The notes under the pieces were generated by a model. The model was not told the origin of the DNA and did not search any database. It saw only the letters and a list, made by a program, of their open reading frames with translations. From contig JALXFE010000440.1 in the NCBI GenBank assembly GCA_027069135.1, positions 1 through 44,033 on the forward strand: 44,033 nt of DNA. The letters run 5' to 3'. The stretch is from Thermoanaerobaculia bacterium. Its GTDB lineage: Bacteria; Acidobacteriota; Thermoanaerobaculia; Multivoradales; JAHZIX01. Made by a program: the position numbers and the translations under genes. Shown one piece after another: positions 33,401 to 44,000 of this stretch; position 1 is the stretch's first letter; the number at the start of each line of letters is the position of its first letter.

Positions 33401-34985
33401 TCTGGCAGCCACTCTGGAACGCAGCGGGGCAGATCTGTTGGTGGTGGAGCCGGGAACCGAGGGCCTTTGGGCGCCGATCCTGGAAGCGCTGGACGATGAC
33501 GCGGGGCCGACCCTCGTCGAGTTGAACCCCGTGGCCCAGGGGGCGTCGGCGCCGCCGGTGCCGATTCACCCGGAGGGTCTGGCCTATGTCATCTTCACCT
33601 CCGGCTCTACCGGCGTTCCCAAAGGAGCTATGGTCCATCAGGGCGGCCTGGTCAACCACCTCCTGTTGATGATCGACAGGCTGGACCTGGGCCCGGAGGA
33701 CGCACTCGCCCAGACCGCCTGCCAATGCTTCGATATTTCCGTCTGGCAATTCTTGACGCCGCTTCTGGTCGGCGGGCGGGTGGAGATTCTGCCGGACGCC
33801 GTGGCCCACGACCCCCTCTCCCTGGTCCGGGCGGTGGAGGAGCGGCGGATCACCCTGCTCCAGACCGTGCCGTCCATGCTGGGCCAGATGCTTCAGCTCC
33901 TCGAGGATGAGGGCGGGGCGGCGCTGCGGGGCCTTCGCTGGATGATTCCTACCGGGGAGGCCCTACCGGTCTCCCTCTGGCAGCGTTGGCACGAAGCCTT
34001 TCCGAAAATTCCCTTGCTCAACGCCTACGGCCCCGCCGAATGCTCCGACGACGTCACCCTGGAGCGCCTCCACGGGGCGCCGGTTTCGACGGCGGTTCCC
34101 ATCGGCCGGCCGGTGGCGAACCTCCAAACCCTCGTGGTCAACGAAGACTTCTCTTTCGCTCCCCCGGGAGTCCCCGGCGAAATCGCCATCGGTGGCGTCG
34201 GGGTGGGTTGGGGATATTTGGGAGATCCCGGCCGCACGGCGGAGGTCTTCGTTCCCAACCCTCATTCGGCAGCGCCGGGGGAACGCCTCTATCTCACCCG
34301 GGACCTGGGCCGTTGGAGCGGCGAGGGGGTGCTGGAGTTTACCGGCCGGCGGGATTATCAGGTCAAGATCCGGGGTTTCCGCATCGAGCTCGGCGAGGTG
34401 GAGGCGGCCCTCGAGACCCACGAGCTCATCGGGCAGGCAGTGGCCGTCGCGGAGGCCTCCGAGGAGGGAGCGGAGCAGTTCCTGGCGGCTTATCTGGAGT
34501 GCTCCCGGGGGGGCGTTCCGGACGTCGAATCCCTCCGCGCCCACGTCAAGACTTGCCTGCCTCGGTATATGGTGCCGTCCCTCTTCATCCTGCTGGACGA
34601 GTTGCCCCGCAACGCCAACGGCAAGGTGGACCGTCAGGCCCTCGGCAAGGCCGGAGGCACCGTTCTCGAGTTGGCCACCGCCTACGAACCTCCGGCCACG
34701 CCGTCGGAGACCGAGATGGAGGAGATCTGGAAAGAGCTCCTGGATCGGGATCGGGTCGGAGTCCACGACAGCTTCTTCGATCTGGGGGGGAACTCCCTCA
34801 TGGCCACCCAGCTCCTGGCCCGGGTACGGCAACGATTTGCCGTGGAGCTGCCGCTGGCGGTGCTCTTCGAGACGCCGACGGTGCGGGCTCTGGCGAGGGC
34901 CATCGACGTCGTCTCCGGGGCCGAGGCGGCCCGCCTCCGGCGTGGGTCCGATGGGACCGAAGACCGGGAAGAAGGGGAGCTCTGA
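30477..34985 (+). CDS. Kinase-NRPS fusion: APH-like phosphotransferase-TubC_N-C-A-PCP
   Basis: 1502 residues. Residues ~15-335 resemble the aminoglycoside phosphotransferase / homoserine kinase II fold: catalytic loop HGDLQITN (H225, D227, N232) and Mg-binding D244 in IDFADFGWG. TubC_N lies internally at 349-402. C domain ~424-865 has HHIISDG (H561, H562). A domain ~890-1390 has TSGSTG at 1041, and specificity positions read approximately D-I-W-Q-I-T-A-D-D-K, which I cannot assign. PCP has S1440. The tail ends in EEGEL, a likely ligand for the next protein's TubC_N domain. It adds one amino acid; the kinase may phosphorylate a hydroxyl of the bound chain, of the product, or of a precursor. 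The start ATG has GGAGGAG about 9 nt upstream; the frame is open a little further (TTG 30414), but that part is not protein-like. Confidence 0.9.
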   Translation: MNVSVMQQRADARGLSIPALERLLEQWGLGGARWTLVGDGVNKTLEVKPSSPAFGGEDRLALRLYSGAQYDPLTIRSELSWLESLKGAGLRVPVGLPGRDGTSIVAAREVVGEVGSSAVLFSWLEGSPVPEPLSPATARRLGEFMARLHRHSQTFAAGLDFKRPRYGLERLLGDGKSAGGKGAVPFWTDEVRALARRAGEVLRQELGRLRQEPGEAASGGWGLIHGDLQITNFLLQEGELGAIDFADFGWGFFLYDVAASLLPVRHSSEFPALRDAFLRGYTGVRPLMPSAKDLLEPFFAARALFILRWTGEFWHLPSVRETAKTTLPFLKGELRRFLGEDAPGAPGGDGVVELLSRLRASGIKLWEEEGRLRFKAPEGTMTSQLRQRLAEKKGQLLLFLVRHRQAGQKTQEPALEPLPRRKHMPLSFAQERLWILHRLEPESPAYNISQGIRLEGRLVPSALRKTLQEIVRRHEILRTSFGLSDADEPAQIIAPALELEIPTVDFRGLAAGAGAGKVEALTSRLANQLASMPFDLSRIPLLRFVLLRTGEARHLLLLSLHHIISDGWSSGILMREMATLYGDFLNGAEPSLGELGLQYADFSGWQRRWLQGEVLEGQLEYWRQHLAGAPGLLELPADRPRPPVQSFRGGRREVALDGQLSSRLKSLGQQSGATLFMSLVAIYGALLFRYSGQRDLLLGYPIANRNRVEIEPLMGFFVNTLVLRARFSPGQTYRELQEQMRRITVDAYNHQDLPFERLVEELHPERDVSHTPLFQVMFTLQNAPLPKLAMPGLELGFVRPEKAAVQLDLDMTLRDGEDGLRGVLAYSLDLFDPTTAERLTEHFAALAAAAMAQPDLALERLSLLPPAQQHQLLLEWNDTATSYPLQRSFPELFGRSVEEFSERIAVRCGDEVWTYGELGARCAGLAARFREKGLIPGGVVAVLAHRGPDLLAAIVAVLQAGGAYLPLDPLHPSRRLAATLERSGADLLVVEPGTEGLWAPILEALDDDAGPTLVELNPVAQGASAPPVPIHPEGLAYVIFTSGSTGVPKGAMVHQGGLVNHLLLMIDRLDLGPEDALAQTACQCFDISVWQFLTPLLVGGRVEILPDAVAHDPLSLVRAVEERRITLLQTVPSMLGQMLQLLEDEGGAALRGLRWMIPTGEALPVSLWQRWHEAFPKIPLLNAYGPAECSDDVTLERLHGAPVSTAVPIGRPVANLQTLVVNEDFSFAPPGVPGEIAIGGVGVGWGYLGDPGRTAEVFVPNPHSAAPGERLYLTRDLGRWSGEGVLEFTGRRDYQVKIRGFRIELGEVEAALETHELIGQAVAVAEASEEGAEQFLAAYLECSRGGVPDVESLRAHVKTCLPRYMVPSLFILLDELPRNANGKVDRQALGKAGGTVLELATAYEPPATPSETEMEEIWKELLDRDRVGVHDSFFDLGGNSLMATQLLARVRQRFAVELPLAVLFETPTVRALARAIDVVSGAEAARLRRGSDGTEDREEGEL

Positions 34986-35017
34986 GGCATGGCGAGAAAC
35001 CTCATGGAGTGTGCGCC

Positions 35018-38000
35018 TTGAGCGATAGCAATGCCACTCTCGTGCCTCCGGCCCCGCCGGAGCTGCTCGTCGAGGTGGGCGAGGAAGAGACCACGGTGGA
35101 GTTCCTTGCCCGTCTCCAGGCCCGCGATATCGATCTTTGGGCCGAGGGCGAGAAATTGCGGTTCAACGCGCCCAAGGGCGCGCTGACGCCGGCTCTGCGG
35201 GAAGAAATCCTACGCCGGAAGCCCTCCCTCCTGAGTTTCTTGCAGCAGGTAGCGGATTCCGGCAAGGCACCGCCGCCACCGATCCCCCGGCGGGATCTTT
35301 CGACTCCCCACCGTCTCTCCTTCGCTCAGGAACGGCTGTGGTTCTTCTCCCAATGGGAGTCGGAGAGTGCAGCCTACAACCTCTCTCCCGCCTTCCTGCT
35401 TCGGGGCGAGCTGCGGATTTCTGACCTGGCGAGAGCTCTGGCCGGAGTCGTCGAACGCCATGCCGTCTTGCGGACCCGCTATTCGGAGGCTGACGGGGAG
35501 CCCCGACAGCACGTGGAGAGCAACGTGGCGTTGCCCCTGCCGCTGGTCGATCTCTCCTCCCTGGCGCAGGCCGAGGTGCGAGATCTCGGGCAGAGGCTCT
35601 TGGATCGTGGATCTCAGAAGGCCTTCGACCTGCGCCAGGCTCCGCCGCTGCGGGTACTGCTGCTTCGCCGTGGGCCCCGAGAGCATGTGTTGCTCATCGT
35701 CGTTCATCACATCGCCTTCGATGGCTGGTCCAGCGCGGTGATGATGAGGGAAGTCGTCGAGGCCTACCAGGCCTTGGGCCAGGGGCGCGCGGTACACCTG
35801 TCGGCACCGCCAATTCAATACGCGGAATTCGCCCACTGGCAGCGGGAGTGGCTCGAGAGCGGTGTCTTGGAGGATCAGCTGGCCTTCTGGACGAGCCACC
35901 TCGAAGGGGCCCCCCAGGTTCTGCAGATGCCGACGGACCGTCCCCGGTCCCGGGAGGGATCGGCTGCTGGTGGCCGCGTGGAAGGATGGGTGCCGGGCTC
36001 CTTGTGGAAGGAGATCCAGGGCCGCTGCCAGCGATGGGATGTGACTCCCTTCATGTTCCTCAGCTCTGTATTCGGCTACGTCCTCTCCCTTTGGTGCGGG
36101 CAGAGGGATTTGCTCTTCGGCTCTCCCATCGGTACCCGCAATCGGGTCGAGTTGGAAGGCTTGATCGGTTTCTTCGTCAATACTCTGGTATTTCGGACAC
36201 TCATCCGCCGGGACGACACCGTCGAAGATCTCCTGCGGCGAAGCCGGCAAGGAACTCTCGAGGCCCTGGCGCACCAGGATCTACCCTTCGAACGGCTGGT
36301 GGATGAGCTCCAGCCCACCCGGGACCTTCAACTGACCCCTCTCTTTCAGGTCATGTTTGCCTTTGAGAATGTCGGTGGCGGGATGATCGCTACCGAAGGC
36401 CTGGAGGTCGAGGCCGTCCCTACCCATAGCGGCGCGGTGGCCTTCGACCTGAGCACGGTGATGCGCGAGGAGGGAGATCGGCTCTTCCTGGGACTGCGGT
36501 TCCGCAAGGCCCTCTTCGATACCACCACCATGGAGCGCCTGCACCGGCGCTTGCGGGGTTTTCTCCAGGAGTTTCTGGGGAATCCGAAACGGCGGCTCTC
36601 CCAGTTGCCGACGATGAGTACCACTGAACGCCACCAGCTTTTGTGGGAGTGGAGCGATACGGCGCGTCTCTATCCACCGAGGACCGTCCCCGGACAGATC
36701 CTCAAGGCAGCGGCGGAGATTCCGGAAGCACCGGCGGTGACCCTCGACGGAGGAGAGACCTTACGCTACGGCGAGTTGATGGCCTGGGCCAGCACCCTCA
36801 GTCTGGAGCTCCTCCGAGGGGGCGTTCGCCCGGGCAGCCCCGTGGCGGTATGCCTGGATCGCTCCCTGGAACAAGTCGTGGCGCTCTTGGCGGTGCATCT
36901 GGCGGGCGCTGCCTACCTCCCCCTGGATCCCTCCTACCCGGCCTTGCGGTTGCGGTATCTCCTCGAGGACGCTCTGGGTGGCGAACCCGGAGCCGTTCTG
37001 CTGGCGGGGCCCGAGGGGGCACCGGCGGAGCTCGAAGCCTGCTGCCACGACCTGGCGATCACCGTGCTCTCCGTGGCATCGGAGGGACGAGACGGGGATG
37101 CCGTGGGCTTCGTCGCGGACGAACCGGATCCTCAAAGCCCGGCCTACCTGCTCTACACCTCCGGCTCCACGGGTCGTCCCAAGGGGGTGGTGATCTCTCA
37201 CGGGGCCCTCGCCAATCACATGAGCTGGATGGGGGAGATCCTGGGGATCGGAGCCTCCGACGTGGTGCTGCAGAAGACCCCCATGAGCTTCGACGCTTCG
37301 GTCTGGGAGTATTGGGCGCCGCTCCTGGCCGGCGGGCGCCTGGTGGTCGCAGAGCCGGACGGTCATCGGGATCCCCGGTACCTGCTGGAGGTCATCCGCC
37401 GCCATGGGGTGACCGTGCTCCAGGCGGTGCCCTCCCTGTGGCAGGCCCTGGTAGAAGAAGACGGGTGGAGTGAGGGTGATTCTCTGCGCCTCATCTGCAG
37501 TGGTGGCGAGCCCTTGTCGCCCCGTCTGGCGGAAGATCTGCAGGCTCGTAGCGGCGTACGGGTGGTGAACCTCTACGGCCCCACAGAGGCGACCATCGAT
37601 GCCACCTGGTGGGAGGTCCCTGGGGAAGGCCCCGGCACTGTCGTACCGGTGGGGAGGCCGGTCGCCAACCTTCTCGCTCGGATTCTGGATGGGGCCGGGC
37701 GACCGGTGGCCCTGGGATCGGCGGGGGAGCTCTCCCTTTCCGGAATGGGCTTGGCCCAGGGCTACCACCGGCGTCCGGGGTTGACGGCCTCGGTCTTCGT
37801 ACCGGATCCCCATGGCCAACGCCCCGGGGAGCGGCGCTACCGTACCGGGGACCGGGCCCGTTGGCGACGGGATGGTCTATTGGAAGTGTTGGGGCGTTTC
37901 GACCAGCAGGTCAAGGTGCGGGGATTCCGCATTGAAGTCGGCGAGGTGGAATCGGCCTTGGGAGCTGTCGCCGGAATCAAGGAGAGGGCCGTGGTCGTCC

Positions 38001-41000
38001 GGGAGGATGGCGGCTCCCCGCAGCTGGTGGCTTACGTGACGGCAAGCCCCGAGCTCGAAAAGGCGCCGGAAGCGGTCCAAGAGCACCTTCGCCGGGAGCT
38101 GCGCCGGAGCCTTCCGGAGCATATGGTTCCCGCCACCTTCCTGGTGCTCGAATCCCTTCCCCTGACCCCCAACGGGAAGGTGGACCGACGGGCCCTACCG
38201 GCACCACCGGCAGCTGGCGGCCAGGGCGATGCGGGGCGACCGCCGCGGACCGTCGAGGAGGAGCTCCTGGCGGGGATCTGGCAAGAGGTCCTCGCCGTGG
38301 AGTCGGTAGATCTGTCCACCTCCTTCTTCGATCTCGGAGGTCATTCCCTGCTGGCGACCCAGGTGGTGTCCCGAGTCCGGCAGGCGCTGGGGGGAGACGT
38401 GGGCCTGCGCTCCTTCTTTGAGTTCCCGACCATCGAAGGTTTCGCTGGGGTCCTCCGGAAGAATCGCCAGGGGCTCTCGTCCCCAGCTCCCGCACTGGAG
38501 AAACGGCCGGCGGGCGTCCCGCTTCCCCTGAGCTTCGCCCAGCAGCGTCTTTGGTTCCTGGACCAGCTCGATGGCGAGGGCGATGTCTACAACATGCCTC
38601 TGGGCCTGCATCTCAGGGGGGCATTGCAGCCGGCATCCCTGGCGAAGGCGGTCTTCCGGGTGGTCCATCGGCATGAGGTGTTGCGGACAGTCTTCCGGCC
38701 GGGAATCGACGGCCCTCGTCAGCTCGTGGGCCTGCCCGGGCCGGCGGCGAAGCTCAGCCTCCTCGACCTTTCCGGCCTCTCCGCCGATCTGCGGGAACAC
38801 GAAGCCCAGGTCCTGGCTCGCCGGGAGGCCAAGTCCCCCTTCGACCTCTCGACCGGACCCCTGCTGCGAGCCCGAGTATTGCGGCTGACCCGAGAGCACC
38901 ACCTCTTCCTTCTCACCCTCCACCACATCGTGGCGGATGGTTGGTCCTTGGGAATTCTGGTGCGGGATTTCACGGCTGCCTATGCGGCGGAGCTGGCCGG
39001 GGAAGGCCGGGCGCTACCGCCTCTCGAAGTCGAGTACGGGGACTTCGCCCTGTGGCAGCGGGAGTGGTTCCAGGGCGAGGTTCTGGAACGGGAGGTGGAG
39101 TTCTGGCACCGGCAATTGGACGGGGCTCCGCCTCGCCTCGAGCTGCCCACGGATCGCCCGCGGCCGCCGGTGCTGACCTACGACGGTGCCACCCTTGGGC
39201 TGGAGCTCCCGGCCCGGCCGGTGCAGAAGCTGGTGGAGATAGGTCGCCGGCGGGGAGCCACTCGCTTCATGGCTCTGGCGGCCATTTTCGTCGGTTGGCT
39301 GGCAAAGATTTCCGGCCGGCTGGATCTTGTCATCGGCACCCCCATCGCCGGGAGGGACCAGAGACAGACGGAGGATCTCATCGGCTTCTTCGTCAACACC
39401 TTGGCCCTTCGCTTCGAGCTTCCCGGGGCTCCGAGCTTCTTGACCCTCCTCGAAGGGGTGCGGGAGCGGGCCCTGGGAGCCTATGAGCACCAGCATCTCC
39501 CCTTTGAACGGCTGGTGGAGGAGCTGGCACCGACCCGGGATCCGGGCTCCCATCCGATTTTTCAGGTGATGTTCTCCCTGCAGAATGCTCCGCAATTGTC
39601 CGCCGAGATTCCGGACCTCGACCTCGAGCCCCTGGCTCTGGGAGGGACGACGGCGAAGTTTGACCTTACCCTGAACCTCTCCGAATCCCCCGAGGGCTTT
39701 CAAGGATCCCTCGAATACAGGACCGACCTCTTCGACGAGACCACGATTCTGCGGTGGCGGGGGCAGCTCCTGCGGGCGGTGGAGGAAGCCACGGCGGATC
39801 CCGCTCGATCGGTTTCTTCCTGGTCCCTGTGGTCTCCCGGAGAACGTCACCAGGTCCTGGCCGAGTGGAACGATTCGGCGCGCAGCTATGACTCCGGGGG
39901 CCGTCGGAGCGTACCCGGGCGAATCCTGGACCGCGCCACCCGGGCGCCGGAGGATCCGGCGGTCATCCTCGATGGCGGCGGAACCCTCTCGTATGGCGAG
40001 CTCGCCTCCTGGGCCAGCGCCGTGGCTCGGGAGCTGCAAACGGCGGGGGTCGGCCCGGGCCGGCTGGTGGCTGTCTGCCTGGAAAGGTCCCTGGAGCAGG
40101 TCGTCGCCCTGCTGGCGGTGCATCTGGCCGGCGGGGCCTACCTGCCGCTGGATCCCGACTATCCCCTGGAGCGGCTGACCTACCTGCTGGAGGATGCCTC
40201 GAGGGGAGAACCTGTCCGCGTGCTGTTGGTGGCATCGGGGAGAGAGCCAGGGCAGCTCGAGGAGCGCGCCGCCCCTCTGGGGGTCGCGGTCATGGCGGTC
40301 CCGGGCCGGCGAGAAGGGGATCTGCCCGGTGGCGCCGGCATCGGTTTCACCTTCCAGGAACCGGATCCCGAGAGCCCCGCCTACCTGCTCTACACCTCCG
40401 GTTCCACGGGCCTTCCCAAGGGGGTGGTGATCTCCCACGGGGCTCTGGCCAATCACCAGAGCTGGACCGCCGAAGCCCTGAAGGTCAGCTCGTCGGACGT
40501 GGTGCTGCAGCACACCTCCATTAGCTTCGACGCCTCGGTTCCCGAGGTTTGGGCTGCCCTCCTGGCGGGGGGGCGATCGGTGCTGGCCCAGCCCGGCGGC
40601 CACAGGGATCCTCAATACCTGGGAGAGTTGATCGAGAGCCAAGGGGTCACCCTGGTTCAGGCCGTCCCCTCTCTTCTGCAGGCCTTGGTGGAGGAGGGTT
40701 GTCTGGAACGTCGTCCCTCCCTGCGTCTGCTTTGCAGCGGAGGCGAGGCCTTGTCGCCGGGTCTGGCGGCGGCTCTGCAGGCCCACACCGGAGCCCGGGT
40801 GATGAATCTCTACGGCCCGACGGAGGCCACCGTCGATGCCACTTGGTGGACCGTTCCCGACAAGGGCCCGGGGCCGGTGGTTCCGGTGGGCCGGCCGGTG
40901 GCGAATCTCAGCGCCCAGGTCCTGGACACGGCGGGACGGCCGGTGCCTTTGGGAGCGGTGGGGGAGCTCTTTCTCGCTGGCACCGGTCTGGCCCAGGGCT

Positions 41001-44000
41001 ACCACCGGCGAGCCCGGCTGACCGCTGCCGCCTTCGTGCCGGATGATCTGTCCGGACGCCCCGGGGAGCGCCGTTACCGCACCGGAGACCGAGCCCGGTG
41101 GCGTCGGGAAGGGGCCCTGGAGGTCCTGGGCCGGCTGGATCAACAGGTCAAGGTGCGGGGCTTCCGCATCGAGTTGGGAGAGGTGGAGTCGGCGTTGTGT
41201 GCCGTGGCCGGGGTGAAGGAAGGGGTGGTGATCCTTCGGGAGGACGGCGGAGCCTCCCGGTTGGTGGCCTATGTGACGGTAGAGGCCGAAGTGGACCAGA
41301 CCAGATTGCGCCAAGAGCTCCGGGGACGGCTCCCGGAGCATATGGTGCCCTCGATTTTCGAGGTCTTGGAATCCTTTCCTCTGACGCCTAGCGGCAAGTT
41401 GGATCGTCGGGCCTTGCCGGAGCCAGCGACGGGGCATCCGGATGGCCAGGGAGGGAGTCGGCTGCCGCGGACGATGGAAGAGGAGGTCCTGGCAGGTATC
41501 TGGGCCGAGGTTTTGGGGGAGAGGGTGGTCGGGACCGGGGCGGTAGATCTTTCAGCCTCCTTCTTCGACCTGGGCGGTCATTCCCTGCTGGCGACGCAGG
41601 TGGTATCCCGGGTGCGGAGGGCCTTGGGTGTGGAGGCGAGCCTCCGCTCTTTCTTTGAATTCCCCACGGTGGAGGGGTTCGCGGAGCTCCTCCAGCGGCA
41701 GCGGGGGGCTTCAGGCGAGCTCTCCTCCTCGGTTCCTCCCCTCGAGAAGCGGCCCTCCGGCGTCCCCCTTCCCCTGAGTTTCGCCCAGCAGCGTCTCTGG
41801 TTCCTGGACCGCATGGAAGGCTCCAATAGCGTCTACAACATGCCCCTGGCCCTGCGTCTCTCCGGCGCCTTGGATGCGGAGATTCTGGGCCTCGCGTTTC
41901 GGCGGGTGGTGGAACGCCACGAGGCCCTGAGGACTGTTTTCGAAGAGACCCCGGAGGGTCCGCGGCAGGTTCTCCTGCCGGTGGACGCCGCCACCACCTT
42001 CGATCTCATGTCCATCGACCTTCGGGCGGTCTCCGCCCCGGAGCGGGAGACCCTGGCCCGGGAGCTGGCGCGGCGGGAGAGTCAGCTTCCCTTCGATCTG
42101 CGCCGTGGCCCCCTCGTACGGGGCAGGATCCTCGTCTTGGGGCCTGAGGAGCATCTGTTGTTGCTCAATCTCCATCACATCGTGGGGGACGGCTGGTCCA
42201 TGGGAATTCTCCACCGGGAGGTGGGCTTCCTCTATGGCGCCCTTCTCGAGGGTAGGGAGGCGAGGCTGCCGGAGCTTCCCATTCAATACCCGGACTATGG
42301 CCTCTGGCAGCGGGGCTGGCTCCAGGGGGATTTCCTGGAACGGGAGATAGAGTTCTGGCGCTCCACCCTCGGCGGTGCACCGGCGATCCTCGAGCTACCC
42401 ACCGACCGGCCGCGGCCGCTGGCGATGACCTACCGCGGTGGGAGCTACACCCGGCCCCTGCCGCCTCCCCTGGTCCACGGCCTGACGCGCATTGCCCGGC
42501 GAGAGGGGGCCACGCGGTTCATGGCGTTGCTCGCCCTCTTCGGGGTCTGGCTTCAGCGGCTCTCGGGGCAGAGGGACATGGTGGTCGGCACTCCCGTGGC
42601 AGGGCGCGGGCACCCGGAAGTCGAGGGGCTCATCGGCTTCTTCGTCAATACCCTGGCTCTGAGGTTGGAGCTCGGTCGGGATGCCGCGTTCCTGGATCTT
42701 CTGGATCTAGCTCGGACCCGCTCCCTGGCGGCCTACGATCACCAGGAGCTGCCCTTCGAACGGCTGGTAGAGGAGCTCTCACCGAAACGAGACCCCGGGA
42801 GCCATCCCATTTTCCAGGTCGTCCTGGCTTTGCAGAATCTTCCCGGTGGGGCCGATCCTCTTCCGGGACTCGAGCTCGAGGTCCTGGGGCAAGGCGGGAC
42901 GACGTCGAAATTTGATCTCAGCCTGGTCCTGGCGGGGGATGGAGAAGAGCTCACCGCCTCCTTCGAGTATCGGACCGACCTCTTCGACGCCGCTACGGTC
43001 CAGCGTTGGACCGGCCATTTTCTCGCCTTGCTGGAGGCGGTGGTGGACGCTCCGACCCGATCCCTTGGGGAGATTTCCTGGTGGAACCCGGCCCAGCGTC
43101 ATCAGTTGATGGTGGAGTGGGCGGGGCGACCGACCGGATTTCCCGACACCCGGACGGTGCCGGAACTCTTCCGGGAGATGGTGCGAGCGGATCCCCAGGC
43201 TCCGGCCCTCCTCTTCGGCGAAAAGACCCTCTCCTACGGCGAATTGGACCATCGCTCAGGGGCGTGGGAGACAGGTCTGCGCGGCCTCGGAGCCTCCCTA
43301 GACCAGGTGGTCGGGGTCGCCATGGAGCCCTCCGCCGAGCGCATCGTCGCCCTGCTGGCGATCCTCAAGGCCGGGGGTGCCTATCTCCCCTTGGACGCCT
43401 CCTATCCGGAGGATCGCCTCGCCTTCATGATGGCCGACAGCCAGGTTTCGCTGGTGCTGGTGGACCCTTCGACCTGCGGCCGCTTCGCCACCCTCCTGGA
43501 AGGTTCAGCCATCTCGCCTCCTCCGATCCTGGTGGACCCCTCGACCTTTGAATCCGAGGATTCGCCGGGGGCTTCGGGGACGCCTCCAGGGGCAGGATTT
43601 CCCTGCAGGCCCGAGAACTTGGCCTATCTAAACTACACCTCGGGCTCCACCGGGAAGCCCAAGGGAGTCGGGGTTTCCCATCGGGCCATCGCCCGGACGG
43701 TGCGGAATACGAATTATCTCGAGGTTTCCTTCGGGGATCGCTTCCCCCAGATCTCCAACGCCAACTTCGACGCCTTCACCTACGAGGTATGGGGGGCGCT
43801 CCTCAACGGTGCTTCCCTCGTGGGCCTGGAGCGTTCAGAGGTCTTGTCTCCGGATGATTTTGCCCGCGGTCTACGACAGCATGGGGTCACCCAGGTGGTC
43901 CTCGCCACGGCCTTGTTCAACCAGATCGCCGGCAAGCGCCCGGACGCCTTCAACGGCCTTCGAGACGTGATGGTGGGGGGCGAAGCCTTCGACCCGGGGG

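Noticed and set aside
34989-35021. Ten-codon frame between the kinase-NRPS and the last NRPS, its TGA overlapping the TTG start
   Set aside because: It could reflect translational coupling, but it has no coding evidence beyond chance. The TTG start has its own GGAG.
39014-41437. Very long minus-strand frames opposite the NRPS/PKS genes (also 20405-22405 and 23315-25123)
   Set aside because: These mirror GC-rich codon structure of clearly functional megasynthase genes, match no recognisable family and lack ribosome-binding sites.
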